64,000 nt of DNA from Frateuria_A sp035943815 (GTDB lineage Bacteria; Pseudomonadota; Gammaproteobacteria; Xanthomonadales; Rhodanobacteraceae). The position numbers were made by a program, and so were the translations under genes. The notes under the pieces were generated by a model that was not told where the DNA came from, ran no database searches, and saw nothing but the letters and a program-made list of their open reading frames with translations. Of the stretch, positions 8,001 through 19,731 are shown piece after piece. Position 1 is the first letter of the stretch. Each line of letters opens with the position of its first letter. Location: assembly GCF_035943815.1 (NCBI RefSeq), contig NZ_DASZBU010000014.1, forward strand, positions 1 through 64,000, in the 5' to 3' direction.

Positions 8001-10841
8001 TCAGAACCCGAAACCCAGCGCGCCGGTGACCGCATGCACCTGCCCGCACCAGGCCTCCAGCGTCGCGTCACGGGCCGCGAGGCGCGGGCGCAGGTCCAAG
8101 GTGCAGGCCAAGGCACGCTCGATCAGGTCGGCATGCACCCGCGCGAGCGTGTCCGCCTGCGCCTCATCGAGCAGGCCGGCACGCCGGCAGGCCTCGATCA
8201 GCGCCGCATTGGCGGTCTGCTCCAGCAACTGCGGGTAGGCCGCGGCATGGGCGAGCACCAGCCCCTGCAGCGCGAATTCGATGTCCAGCAGGCCGCCCTG
8301 CCCCTGCTTGAGATCGAACCACGCCGCGTCGGAGCGATCGCGCTCGGCGCGCCAGCGCTGGCGCATCTGGCTGACGTCGGCAAGCACCGCCGCGCGCTCG
8401 CGTGGCACCGCCAGCACCTCGCGGCGCACCCGGCCCAGCGCATGGCCGAGCACGGCATCGCCGGCCACCGGGCGGGCACGCAGCAGCGCCTGGTGTTCCC
8501 AGGTCCAGGCACGGCTGCGCTGGTAGGCGTCGAAGGCTTCCAGGCTGCTCACCAGCAGACCCTTGGAGCCGTCCGGCCGCAGCCGCGTGTCGACCTCGTA
8601 CAGCCGCCCGGCACGCGTGAGCACGGTCAGCCAGTTCATCACCCGCTGGGCCAGGCGCTGGTACCAGCGCGCGCCGTCCAGCGGCCGCGCGCCATCGCTG
8701 CTGGCCTGGGTGCGCGCGCCGTCGAACACGAACACCAGATCCAGGTCGGAGGCGAAACCCAGCTCCTCGCCGCCCAGGCTGCCGTAGCCGTACACGGCGA
8801 AGCCCGATCCTTCGCCCGGCAGGCGGCCATGCTGCGCGACCAGTTCACGCTCGGCCAGCGCGGTGACCGCCTCGACCACCGCGGCCGCCAGCGCGGCGAG
8901 CCGGCGCGCGGTGGCCACCGCGTCGGCACGCCCGTCGTTGAAGGCCAGTCCCAGGCGGAAGGCGATGCTGTCCTTCAACTCGTTGATGCGCTCCAGTTCG
9001 GCCTCGGCCTCGCGTTCGTCCAGCGTGGCCAGCACCCGGCTGATCTCGGCGCTGATGTCGGCACGCTTCAACGGCAGCTGGTCGATGCGCGGGTCGAGCA
9101 CGTCGTCCAGCAGCAAGGGCTGGGCGATCACCCGCTCGGCCAGGAAGGCGCTATCGGCGAACAGCGAGGCCAGCCGCGCACGCGCTGCCGGCTGCTCCTC
9201 CAGCAGCGCGAGGTAGGCCGAGCGCCGCGCCACCGCCTGCACCAGCCGGCACAGCCGCAGCAGGCACGGCAGCGGCGCGGCGCTGGCGCGTGCGGCGCCG
9301 ATCAGGTGCGGCATCAGGTGATCGAGCCGCTCGCGCGAGCGTGGCGACATGGCGCGCACGGCGGACGCCTGCGGCAGCTTGGCCAGCGCCTCGGCTGCCT
9401 CGCCTCCGGGCACGAAGCCGGCGGCCTCCAGCGCCGCCGCCTCCGGCAGGCCTGCGCAGGCCTGTTGCCACAGCGTGGCATCGGCGACCCCCACGCTGGC
9501 CGCGCGGCCACCGGCAGGCATCAGCACGGTGGCGAACTCCTCGCTGACGAGGGCGCGGTGGTGCGCCAGCTCCGCCTCCAGCGCCTGCCAGTGCTCGTGC
9601 CCCAGCCCATGTGCGATGCGCTCGCGGCTGAGCGGGTCGCCGGGAATATCGTGGGTCTGCGCGTCCCGCAGCATCTGCACGCGGTTCTCCACCCTTCGCA
9701 GGCAGCGGTAGGCCTCGCGCAGCGCCTTGGCGCGCGCGGCGCCGATGTGGCCGCGCGCCTCGCAGGCGGACAGCGCCGGCAGCAGTCCACGCACGCGCAG
9801 GGAGGGCTCGCGGCCGCCGCGGATCAGCTGGGTGAGCTGCACGATGAACTCGATCTCGCGGATGCCTCCAGGGCCGAGTTTTAGGTTGTCGGCCAAGTCC
9901 TTGCGCGCGACTTCGGCGTCGATCAGCGCCTTCATCTCGCGCAGCCCGGCGAAGGCGGTGTAGTCGAGGTACTTGCGGTAGACGAACGGGCGCAGGAGCT
10001 CCTGCAGCTGCTTGCCGGCCGCACGGTCGCCCGCCACCGGGCGGGCCTTGATCCAGGCGTAGCGTTCCCAGTCGCGGCCCTCGCTCTGGTAGTACTGCTC
10101 CATCGCGGCGAAGGAGAGCGCCAGCCGCCCCGCGTTGCCGAACGGGCGCAGGCGCAGGTCCACGCGCGCGCAGATGCCATCGTCGGTGGGTTCGTTGAGC
10201 AGGCGCACCAGGTGGCGACCCAGCCGCACGAAGTATTCGCTGTTGTCCAGCGTGCGTACGCCGTCGCTCTGGCCGCCTTGCGGGTAGGCCAGCACCAGGT
10301 CGATGTCGGAGGAGAAGTTGAGCTCGCCGCCGCCGAGCTTGCCGAAGCCGACCACCACCAGCCGCTGCAGCGCACCCTCGGCACTGCGAGCGTGGCCGAA
10401 GCGCGCGGCGAGCGAACGCTCGGACCAGTCCAGCGCGGTGCAGAGCAGCGCCTCGTACAGCGCACTGGTGGCCGAAAGCGTTTCGGCCAAGTCGTCCAGC
10501 CCGTTGACGTCACGGAACACCAGCCGCAACGCCTCGGCGTGGCGGAAGCGGCGCAGCGCGGCCAGTGTGGCGAGCTCGTCCTGCGGCAAGGCCAGGGCGC
10601 CGATGCGGGTGCCCGCGTCACCGCCGGCCCGCAGACGCTCCAGCCCAGCCGGCGCAAGCAGCTGCGGCTGGCGCCGCCAGACCTCGAAGGCGAAATCGCT
10701 GGTCGCCAGCGTGGCGCGGATGCGCTCGGCCACCCCGGCGTCGTCGTGCAGCGCGACCCCGGTGGCTCGACAGCGGGCGGCCAGCTCGGCGTAGCGGTCA
10801 TCGATCAGCGCGCGCAGCGCGGGGCTCTCGGGTGCAGGCAT
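8001..10841 (-). CDS. glnE: Glutamine synthetase adenylyltransferase / adenylyl-removing enzyme
   Basis: A 946-residue bifunctional enzyme that adenylylates glutamine synthetase to switch it off and removes AMP by phosphorolysis to reactivate it, responding to PII and glutamine in the cytoplasm. Two nucleotidyltransferase domains are visible, each with its G-x11-D-x-D type site: SSDIDL near residue 177 (de-adenylylation domain) and ASDLDL near 699 (adenylylation domain), each followed by a PII-uridylyl-type helical region. Length equals that of the E. coli protein. It is transcribed away from the phosphoglycerol transferase gene, with a 126-bp divergent gap. Confidence 0.97.
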   Translation of the reverse strand: MPAPESPALRALIDDRYAELAARCRATGVALHDDAGVAERIRATLATSDFAFEVWRRQPQLLAPAGLERLRAGGDAGTRIGALALPQDELATLAALRRFRHAEALRLVFRDVNGLDDLAETLSATSALYEALLCTALDWSERSLAARFGHARSAEGALQRLVVVGFGKLGGGELNFSSDIDLVLAYPQGGQSDGVRTLDNSEYFVRLGRHLVRLLNEPTDDGICARVDLRLRPFGNAGRLALSFAAMEQYYQSEGRDWERYAWIKARPVAGDRAAGKQLQELLRPFVYRKYLDYTAFAGLREMKALIDAEVARKDLADNLKLGPGGIREIEFIVQLTQLIRGGREPSLRVRGLLPALSACEARGHIGAARAKALREAYRCLRRVENRVQMLRDAQTHDIPGDPLSRERIAHGLGHEHWQALEAELAHHRALVSEEFATVLMPAGGRAASVGVADATLWQQACAGLPEAAALEAAGFVPGGEAAEALAKLPQASAVRAMSPRSRERLDHLMPHLIGAARASAAPLPCLLRLCRLVQAVARRSAYLALLEEQPAARARLASLFADSAFLAERVIAQPLLLDDVLDPRIDQLPLKRADISAEISRVLATLDEREAEAELERINELKDSIAFRLGLAFNDGRADAVATARRLAALAAAVVEAVTALAERELVAQHGRLPGEGSGFAVYGYGSLGGEELGFASDLDLVFVFDGARTQASSDGARPLDGARWYQRLAQRVMNWLTVLTRAGRLYEVDTRLRPDGSKGLLVSSLEAFDAYQRSRAWTWEHQALLRARPVAGDAVLGHALGRVRREVLAVPRERAAVLADVSQMRQRWRAERDRSDAAWFDLKQGQGGLLDIEFALQGLVLAHAAAYPQLLEQTANAALIEACRRAGLLDEAQADTLARVHADLIERALACTLDLRPRLAARDATLEAWCGQVHAVTGALGFGF

Positions 10842-10967
10842 CGGGCCATTGTGCCGCAGCCCGTGCCCGCATGAACCGCCAGCAACCGCTCTGGCCGGAC
10901 GAACGAGTAGTTCATTTCCGCCCGATTACAGTCATTCTTCCCCATGTGATACCGGCGAGACATCCGC

Positions 10968-12863
10968 ATGTCCCACCCTTCCCACCCAACGACCGCGCGC
11001 TGGCGACCGCTTGCCGGGCGTGTGACGGCCGTGGTGCTGATGAGCCTGGCCTTCGTGCTCCTGACCGGCCTGGTCGACGGCGGCGTGGGCGTGGTGCCAC
11101 CGCGGATGCTCGACCAGGCGCGCTTCCCCCTCGCCAACGCCTGGCCGGGGCTGCTGGCCGCGTGGCTGCTGCTGGCGTTGACGCGGCGGCTGCTGTTTTC
11201 CTTCGGCCTGGTGTTCCTGTTGCAGGGGCTGGTCTACGGGGTCAACGCACTGAAGATCGCCAACCTGGGCAACCCGCTGATGCCGGCGGACTTCCTGATG
11301 GTCGACCAGTTGCGCAAGGGCGGCGCGCACGTGCTGCTGGGCTACCTGCCGCACAGCCCCTGGCCCTACCTGGGGATGCTGGCCGGCATCGCGTTGGTGG
11401 TGGCGATGTGGCGGCTGGAGCCGCCGCTGTTCGCGCGGCGCACACGCGGCGGGCGATTGTTCTCGGGCGTCGCAACCGGCGTGCTGTTGGTGAGCCTGCT
11501 CGGCGGCGTGGCGGCCTGGGGCAAGCTCTACAACGGGCGCGTGCTGTGGCTCGAGCCCTGGTCGGCCAGCTCGACCGCCACTCATTCGGGGCTGGTCAGC
11601 TCGCTCCTGATGTTCCACCTGCAATATGGGCACGGCAAGAAAGTGGCCGACCCGGCGGCGGCCAAGGCGCTGATCGCGCAGAACAGCCAGGCGCTGCACG
11701 ACCACCTGCAGCCGGTGTCGCCGCCCAGCGGCGAGCTGCCGGACATCGTGGTGGTGCAGAGCGAATCGTTCTTCGACCCGCGCATCATGCGCGGCTACGA
11801 GGAAAGCGACTTCACGCCCAACCTGGTGCGCCTGGAAAAGCACGGCCTGAGCGGCCCGCTGCACGTGCCCACCTTCGGTGGAGGCACCATCCGCACCGAG
11901 TTCGAGGTGCTCACCGGGCTGTCGCTGCGCTACTTCGATGAACTGCAGTTCCCCTACCTTACGCTGCACCAGAAGGTGGTGCCCAGCCTGGTCCGCACGC
12001 TGCGTGCGCACGGCTACACGACCACCGCGCTGCACGGCAACGATCCCTCGTTCTGGAACCGCACCAGCGCGTTCAAGGCGATCGGCTTCGACCGCTTCAT
12101 CTCGCAGTCCTCGTTCCCCAAGAACGCCCCAAATGACGGCAAGTACATGGCCGACAGCGCGATGACCGACGAAATCTTGGCGCAGCTCAAGGATGCCGGC
12201 CCGCCGCAGTTCCTGTTCGCGATCAGCATCGAGGCGCACGGCCCCTACGACGTGCCGCCGGCCAACACCGCCGAGCGCGACGCCATCCCCGTGCCTGACG
12301 GCATCAGCGGCAAGGACAAGCTGGAGTTGCAGACCTACCTCTATCACGCGCGCCATGCCGACGCCGAGCTGGGCCGGCTGGCCAAGCTGCTGGCGCAGCG
12401 CGGCCGGCCGACCCTGCTGCTGTTCTACGGCGACCATCTGCCGGCGCTGAGCAACAGCTACGCGATCACCGGCTTCGCCGACAATGGCGACATGTTGCGC
12501 GAGCCGGGCGTGTGGCTGCTCATCGACCCGCGCAACCCCGGCGCGCCCCAGCGCGAGAGCCTCGCTTCCTGGATGCTGCCGGGCCGGTTGCTGGAGAGCG
12601 CCGGCATCCACCGGGACTCCTATTTCGCACTGACCCAGGTGCTGGCGCCGCAACTGGCGGACCTCACCTACGCGCCCGGCGCGCCGCCGCCGGACGAAAC
12701 CGCGGAGCAGCAGGTGATCGACCAGGACATGGCCAGCGTCGCCCTGCTGCGCATGAAGGGCAAGCTGGACGCGTTGATGCCTGCGCAGCCGGTGCCCTCG
12801 TCCGTCGCGGCGGCGCACGAGCCGCTGCCGGCACCGGACGCTGCCTACGGCGCGCACCGCTGA
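10968..12863 (+). CDS. LTA synthase / OpgB-type phosphoglycerol transferase
   Basis: A 631-residue inner-membrane enzyme of the alkaline-phosphatase/sulfatase superfamily. The first 200 residues carry about five membrane segments; the rest is the periplasmic catalytic domain with VVQSESFFDPR (metal-binding Glu), FGGGTIRTEFE (where the Thr nucleophile of LtaS-type enzymes lies) and LLLFYGDHLPAL (Asp-His metal site). In Gram-negatives such enzymes usually transfer phosphoglycerol from phosphatidylglycerol to periplasmic glucans (OpgB/MdoB), which is the likely role, but the acceptor cannot be read from sequence. No opgG/H gene lies in the window. Confidence 0.85.
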   Translation: MSHPSHPTTARWRPLAGRVTAVVLMSLAFVLLTGLVDGGVGVVPPRMLDQARFPLANAWPGLLAAWLLLALTRRLLFSFGLVFLLQGLVYGVNALKIANLGNPLMPADFLMVDQLRKGGAHVLLGYLPHSPWPYLGMLAGIALVVAMWRLEPPLFARRTRGGRLFSGVATGVLLVSLLGGVAAWGKLYNGRVLWLEPWSASSTATHSGLVSSLLMFHLQYGHGKKVADPAAAKALIAQNSQALHDHLQPVSPPSGELPDIVVVQSESFFDPRIMRGYEESDFTPNLVRLEKHGLSGPLHVPTFGGGTIRTEFEVLTGLSLRYFDELQFPYLTLHQKVVPSLVRTLRAHGYTTTALHGNDPSFWNRTSAFKAIGFDRFISQSSFPKNAPNDGKYMADSAMTDEILAQLKDAGPPQFLFAISIEAHGPYDVPPANTAERDAIPVPDGISGKDKLELQTYLYHARHADAELGRLAKLLAQRGRPTLLLFYGDHLPALSNSYAITGFADNGDMLREPGVWLLIDPRNPGAPQRESLASWMLPGRLLESAGIHRDSYFALTQVLAPQLADLTYAPGAPPPDETAEQQVIDQDMASVALLRMKGKLDALMPAQPVPSSVAAAHEPLPAPDAAYGAHR

Positions 12864-13475
12864 CTGCCCGGCGGCACGGCGGCGCCACGCAGACGCGGCC
12901 GTCGGCGCCGGCGCCGGCGGTGCGAAGCCAATGAGCATGAGCATAGGCATGGCGGCTTCCCCAGGCTGTTCGAGAGCGCGCCGCTGCCGCCTGCGCTGGA
13001 CCTTTCCGGCAAGCCGTGGTGGCGCTCGGCGGCGACACCGGCATGGACCGCAACCGTACGGCGCTGCGTCTGGGCGCGGCTTCGGTCACCTGCGTCTATC
13101 GCCGCGGCGAGGCGAGCATGCCCGGCTCCGTGCGCGTGGTCGCTACAGCCCAGAGGAAGGCGTGTGCCTGTTCCGTCCTAGCTCCCGCACGGTGCGAGGC
13201 GCATTGGGCCGCGGCCCGACGGCCGGCTGAGGGCCGGCGGCAAGCGCTTACTACGAAGGGCGGCGCTTGAGACCGCCTGAGCCGTGGGCCCGGCGGCGAG
13301 GGCGGCCACCATTTCCGCCCAGCGGCGTTTTTTTCACCGCGCGTGGACGTCGCCGCGTTCATTGATCTGTCCCCGCGCTTAAGGCCGCAGGCGACGCTTC
13401 ACAGACCGCTCGGGTTTGCGCGCCTAGCGTCGGCACGGTTGTAACCGCCCGCACAATCAGCCCACGGAGCGACCT
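12864..13475. other. 612-bp gap holding a gene remnant and little else
   Basis: No intact gene is visible. Positions 12957-13180 hold the gltD-like remnant described separately. The stretch 12931-12953 is a short run of ATG-containing repeats (ATGAGCATGAGC) without coding support. From 13181 to 13475 no conserved feature, tRNA or clear terminator was seen. Confidence 0.6.
12957..13180 (+). pseudogene. Remnant of a glutamate synthase small subunit-like (GltD family) oxidoreductase
   Basis: Conceptual translation in shifting frames gives FPRLFESAPLPPALDLSGK (12957-13013), then VVALGGDTGMDRNRT and LGAASVTCVYRRGEASMPGS (from 13016, another frame), then YSPEEGVCLF (near 13144, a third frame). This matches the middle of GltD-type NADPH-binding flavoproteins (GGGDTAMD, then VTCxYRRxExNMPGSR and AREEGV). 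Everything before and after is missing, and one Gly of the dinucleotide-binding loop is lost. Clearly a dead fragment. Confidence 0.8.
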
Positions 13476-13820
13476 ATGCACAAGATCCTGCCAGCCCTCA
13501 TCGCCGGTGCCAGCGTGTTCGCCATCCCCACCTTCGCGCAGGTCATTCCCGGCCAGTCCACCACCGGCGCACAGGGTTCCACGCAGGCGAGCGTCTCGGG
13601 TACCGGCATGCCCTCGAACACGGCCGTCGGTGCAAACGCGAGCACCGGCACCGATGCCTCGGGCAATTCGACGCTCGGCTTGGGCGGTCTGCTCAGGCAA
13701 ACCCAGGGCGACTCCTCGGCCACGTCTGTAGACGAAGGCGCCGGCCCCACCGGCTCGCTCGACACCAGGACCGATGCGAAGGCCCGCCTGAAGAAAGCCC
13801 GCGCCGCGCACGGGCACTGA
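13476..13820 (+). CDS. Small secreted low-complexity protein
   Basis: A 114-residue protein with a signal peptide (MHKILPALIAGASVFAIPTFAQ, likely cut after Ala-21 or so). The mature part is rich in Ser, Thr, Gly and Ala, with no cysteine, and ends in a basic DAKARLKKARAAHGH tail. I do not recognise a family. Similar Ser/Thr/Gly-rich exported proteins are common in Xanthomonadales. The frame is supported by the signal peptide and by the absence of decay, unlike the sequence just upstream. Confidence 0.6.
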   Translation: MHKILPALIAGASVFAIPTFAQVIPGQSTTGAQGSTQASVSGTGMPSNTAVGANASTGTDASGNSTLGLGGLLRQTQGDSSATSVDEGAGPTGSLDTRTDAKARLKKARAAHGH

Positions 13821-13836
13821 GCTTGGGCCAGGGTGA

Positions 13837-13874
13837 CCGGGCGCCTTTCCCCCGGCACGGGAAGGGCGCCCCGG
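13837..13874. terminator. Hairpin between convergent genes
   Basis: A nearly perfect inverted repeat (CCGGGCGCCTTTCCC against GGGAAGGGCGCCCCGG, one mismatch) lies between the secreted-protein gene and the ABC exporter gene. There is no T-run, so it may be a repeat element or mRNA 3'-end stabiliser instead of an intrinsic terminator. Confidence 0.5.
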
Positions 13875-13880
13875 AGCCGC

Positions 13881-15725
<1,845 letters not shown>

Positions 15726-15981
15726 GGGGAAAGCGCCACCTTTGGGGAATGACCATTGTGGACCAGCCACCGGCGCGACCGCAGTGAACGCCAGCAGCCC
15801 CGACGAGCGCGCGCCAGGCGCGACCTCGCGCCGGGGAACCGTTACACGGCCTACGCGGCCGCCCGGCCACCTCCCTTGCCCCGCTCCCCGAGCGCCGGCA
15901 GGCGAGCCAAGTCGCGAGGAGCCACCATTTGGCCAACCCGAAAGGCTGACGAAGCCCCAGGCGCAGGGAGGAACCCCCCTG

Positions 15982-16004
15982 GTCGCGCACAGGTGCGCTC
16001 CTAC
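15982..16004 (-). repeat. GTAG-type REP hairpin
   Basis: On the minus strand the element reads GTAG, then GA, then the palindrome GCGCAC-CT-GTGCGC. A 5' GTAG next to a short GC-rich hairpin is the hallmark of the REP class spread by RAYT transposases in Stenotrophomonas, Pseudomonas and relatives. A second copy with the same geometry is at 22444-22463. No RAYT gene is in the window. Confidence 0.65.
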
Positions 16005-16018
16005 GGGCCGTCGAGGCG

Positions 16019-16051
16019 AAAAAGAAAACCCCGCACCAGGCGGGGTTTTCT
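16019..16051 (-). terminator. Rho-independent terminator of groES-groEL
   Basis: An 11-bp perfect stem (16025-16035 with 16041-16051, loop of 5) is followed on the minus strand by a run of T residues. It lies 24 bp after the groEL stop codon. Confidence 0.92.
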
Positions 16052-16075
16052 CGGTACTGCGGAGGAAAGCCGGAC

Positions 16076-17719
<1,644 letters not shown>

Positions 17720-17840
17720 AAATTTTTTCCTTGAAAAAATTTGAAATTAGGTACGGAGAATTCCGCGAAAGGGGTGCAACAAGGAGCCGAAGGCGACTGG
17801 CGTGCGCGCTTTGCTTCCGCGCTCACCAATCACAGCCAAC

Positions 17841-18134
17841 TCAGCCCTCGATCACCGCCACGATGTCGTCTTCCTTCAGGAAGACCAGCTCTTCGCCGTC
17901 GATCTTGATTTCCTGGCCGGCGTACTTGCCGAACAGCACCACGTCGCCTTCCTTCAGGCTCATCGGACGGACGTTGCCGTCTTCCAGGATGCGGCCGGTA
18001 CCGGCGGCGATGACCTTGCCGCGGGTCGGCTTCTCGGTTGCGCTGTCGGGGATGACGATGCCGCCGGCGGAGACGCGCTCCTCTTCCAGGCGCTTGACGA
18101 TGACGCGATCGTGCAGCGGACGCAGTTTGCTCAT
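17841..18134 (-). CDS. groS: Co-chaperonin GroES
   Basis: A 97-residue subunit of the heptameric lid that caps GroEL. It has the N-terminal LRPLHDRVIVKRLEEE, the mobile-loop region around ERVSAGGIVIPDSATEK, and the conserved VVLFGKYAGQEIKIDGEELVFLKEDDIVAVI end. It is the first gene of the operon, 53 bp downstream of a CIRCE operator and a sigma-70-type promoter. Length is standard. Confidence 0.99.
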   Translation of the reverse strand: MSKLRPLHDRVIVKRLEEERVSAGGIVIPDSATEKPTRGKVIAAGTGRILEDGNVRPMSLKEGDVVLFGKYAGQEIKIDGEELVFLKEDDIVAVIEG

Positions 18135-18187
18135 GGACGGAACTCCACAGTTCAGGGTTGAAAGAGGTGAGGATCACCGGAACGCTG

Positions 18188-18214
18188 TTAGCACTCGGTG
18201 ATGGTGAGTGCCAA
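18188..18214 (-). promoter_or_regulatory. CIRCE operator (HrcA binding site) of groES-groEL
   Basis: On the minus strand TTGGCACTC - 9 nt - GAGTGCTAA, against the consensus TTAGCACTC-N9-GAGTGCTAA, so there is one mismatch in the left arm. It lies directly downstream of the -10 box, where bound HrcA would block transcription. hrcA itself is not in the window. Confidence 0.92.
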
Positions 18215-18241
18215 TTCTACCGGCGCGACCGGCCTCTGCAA
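18214..18241 (-). promoter_or_regulatory. groES-groEL promoter
   Basis: Minus-strand -35 TTGCAG (18236-18241), 16-nt spacer, -10 TAGAAT (18214-18219). The transcription start would fall inside CIRCE, as usual for HrcA-regulated genes. No sigma-32-type -10 (CCCCAT) is evident. Confidence 0.7.
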
Positions 18242-18364
18242 GAGGTCGGAACGCGAATGGCTTTGCAGGTGGGGGGCGCTCGGCGTGTTTCAAGGCTTGG
18301 CTTTGGCGCCGGAGGCATCCGGCACTCTTCGATTGGCGCCGCCCGAGGGCTACCATGCCGCGCC

Positions 18365-18703
18365 ATGTCCGACCCCGTCCTGCTCTGCTACTGCACCTGT
18401 CCCGATGACGACAGCACCCGACGCATCGCCGAGGCATTGGTGAGCGAACGCCTGGCCGCCTGCGTGAACCGGTTGCCGGGCATCGCTTCGACCTATCGCT
18501 GGCAGGACCAGGTCGTCACCGACGCCGAACACCTGCTGCTGATCAAGACCACCGCCACCCGCTTCGAGTCCCTGCGCGTGCGCCTGCTGGCGCTGCACCC
18601 ATACGAGCTGCCCGAACTCATTGCCGTGCCCATCGAGCATGCCCACGAGCCCTACCTGGCCTGGGTCCGCGAAGCCACCGGCGAGGCGCCGCAAGACTGC
18701 TGA
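18365..18703 (+). CDS. cutA: Divalent-cation tolerance protein CutA
   Basis: A 112-residue trimeric ferredoxin-fold protein linked to copper/divalent metal tolerance, although its biochemical role is still unclear. Family features: LLCYCTCPDDDSTRRIAEALVSERLAACVNRLPGIASTYRWQ, the LLIKTT strand, LHPYELPELIAVPI and the aromatic YLAWV near the end. The start at 18365 was chosen as the family N-terminus. It is divergent from groES, with the promoter and CIRCE between, and is followed by a DMT exporter gene after 58 bp. Confidence 0.95.
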   Translation: MSDPVLLCYCTCPDDDSTRRIAEALVSERLAACVNRLPGIASTYRWQDQVVTDAEHLLLIKTTATRFESLRVRLLALHPYELPELIAVPIEHAHEPYLAWVREATGEAPQDC

Positions 18704-18761
18704 CAGACCTTGTCAGTGGCACTGCCTCAAACTCGCATCTCCCACTCCCGCCAGCCCCACC

Positions 18762-19658
18762 ATGAAGAAGATCGAATACGCCGTCCTGCTCTCGCTGGGC
18801 GCCCTGTGGGGCGGCTCGTTCCTGTTCATGCGCATGGGTGCCGGCGCCTTCGGCGCGCTGCCGCTGGCCGGCCTGCGCGCGATCGGCGCGGCGCTGTGTT
18901 TCCTGCCGCTGCTGGCCTCGCGCAAGCGCCTGGCCGAATGGCGCACGCACTGGCGGCCGATCGCCGTGGTCGGGCTTGCCAACTCGGCGTTGCCGTTCCT
19001 GCTGTTCACATTCGCCACCCGCAGCCTGCCGGCGGGCCTGGCCTCGATCATCGATGGCATGACGCCGATGTTTGCCGCGCTGATCGGCTGGCTGTGGCTG
19101 GGCCAGCGGCTGGATGCCTGGCGCGGCGCCGGGCTGGCGGCCGGCTTCGCGGGCATTCTCTGGCTAGCCGAGGGCAGCCTGGCGCTCGGGCCGGGCGCAG
19201 GCTTCGCGCTGCTTGCCTGCGTAGCCGCCACCGTGCTGTACGGCTATGCAGTGCATTACACGCACCTGCGCCTGGCGGGCGTCACGCCGCTGGTGGTGAC
19301 GGTCGGCAGCCATATGGTCGCCGCCGTGGTGCTGCTGCCGACGACGCTGCTGGCCTGGCCGACCCAGGCGCCGCCGCTGCAGGCATGGCTGGCGGCCGCA
19401 GGCCTTGCCGTACTGTGCACCGCGCTGGCCTACGTCCTGTTCTTCTGGGTGCTGGCGCGGGTCGGCGCGGTGCGGATCATGGTGATCCCCTACCTGATTC
19501 CCGCCTTCGGCGTACTGTGGGGTGCGCTGCTGCTGCACGAACCGGTCACCGTCCGCATGCTGGGCGGCTGCGCGGTGATCCTGCTGGGTACGGCGCTGAC
19601 CACCGGGCTGGCCCGTCCCCGCCGAGCCATGCCGGCGCTGGAAGCCGGAGAGACATAA
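18762..19658 (+). CDS. EamA/DMT-superfamily permease
   Basis: A 298-residue inner-membrane protein with two EamA repeats and about ten membrane segments; it starts with the typical LLSLGALWGGSFLFMRMG and ends each half with a conserved Gly/Glu-rich helix (WLWLGQRLDAWRGAG; LLLHEPVTVRMLGG). Such proteins export amino acids or other metabolites; the substrate cannot be predicted. It is placed between cutA and dsbD on the same strand. Confidence 0.9.
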   Translation: MKKIEYAVLLSLGALWGGSFLFMRMGAGAFGALPLAGLRAIGAALCFLPLLASRKRLAEWRTHWRPIAVVGLANSALPFLLFTFATRSLPAGLASIIDGMTPMFAALIGWLWLGQRLDAWRGAGLAAGFAGILWLAEGSLALGPGAGFALLACVAATVLYGYAVHYTHLRLAGVTPLVVTVGSHMVAAVVLLPTTLLAWPTQAPPLQAWLAAAGLAVLCTALAYVLFFWVLARVGAVRIMVIPYLIPAFGVLWGALLLHEPVTVRMLGGCAVILLGTALTTGLARPRRAMPALEAGET

Positions 19659-19731
19659 GGCCGCAACGAACGGAGCCTCGCCCGGCGTGGTCCATAATGG
19701 CTCCCCCCACCGTTGTGCCGCTGGAGTCGCG

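Larger units (their letters stand above)
15726..16075. other. 350-bp intergenic region with a REP element and the groEL terminator
   Basis: No gene is supported. The notable items are the GTAG-type REP hairpin at 15982-16004 and the groEL terminator at 16019-16051. The stretch 15726-15980 is GC-rich with no clear feature apart from whatever promoter drives the ABC exporter. Confidence 0.6.

Noticed and set aside
12931..13230. A 99-residue gene in the gap after the phosphoglycerol transferase
   Set aside because: Its sequence matches the GltD relic only in pieces and in shifting frames; the rest is Arg-rich noise.
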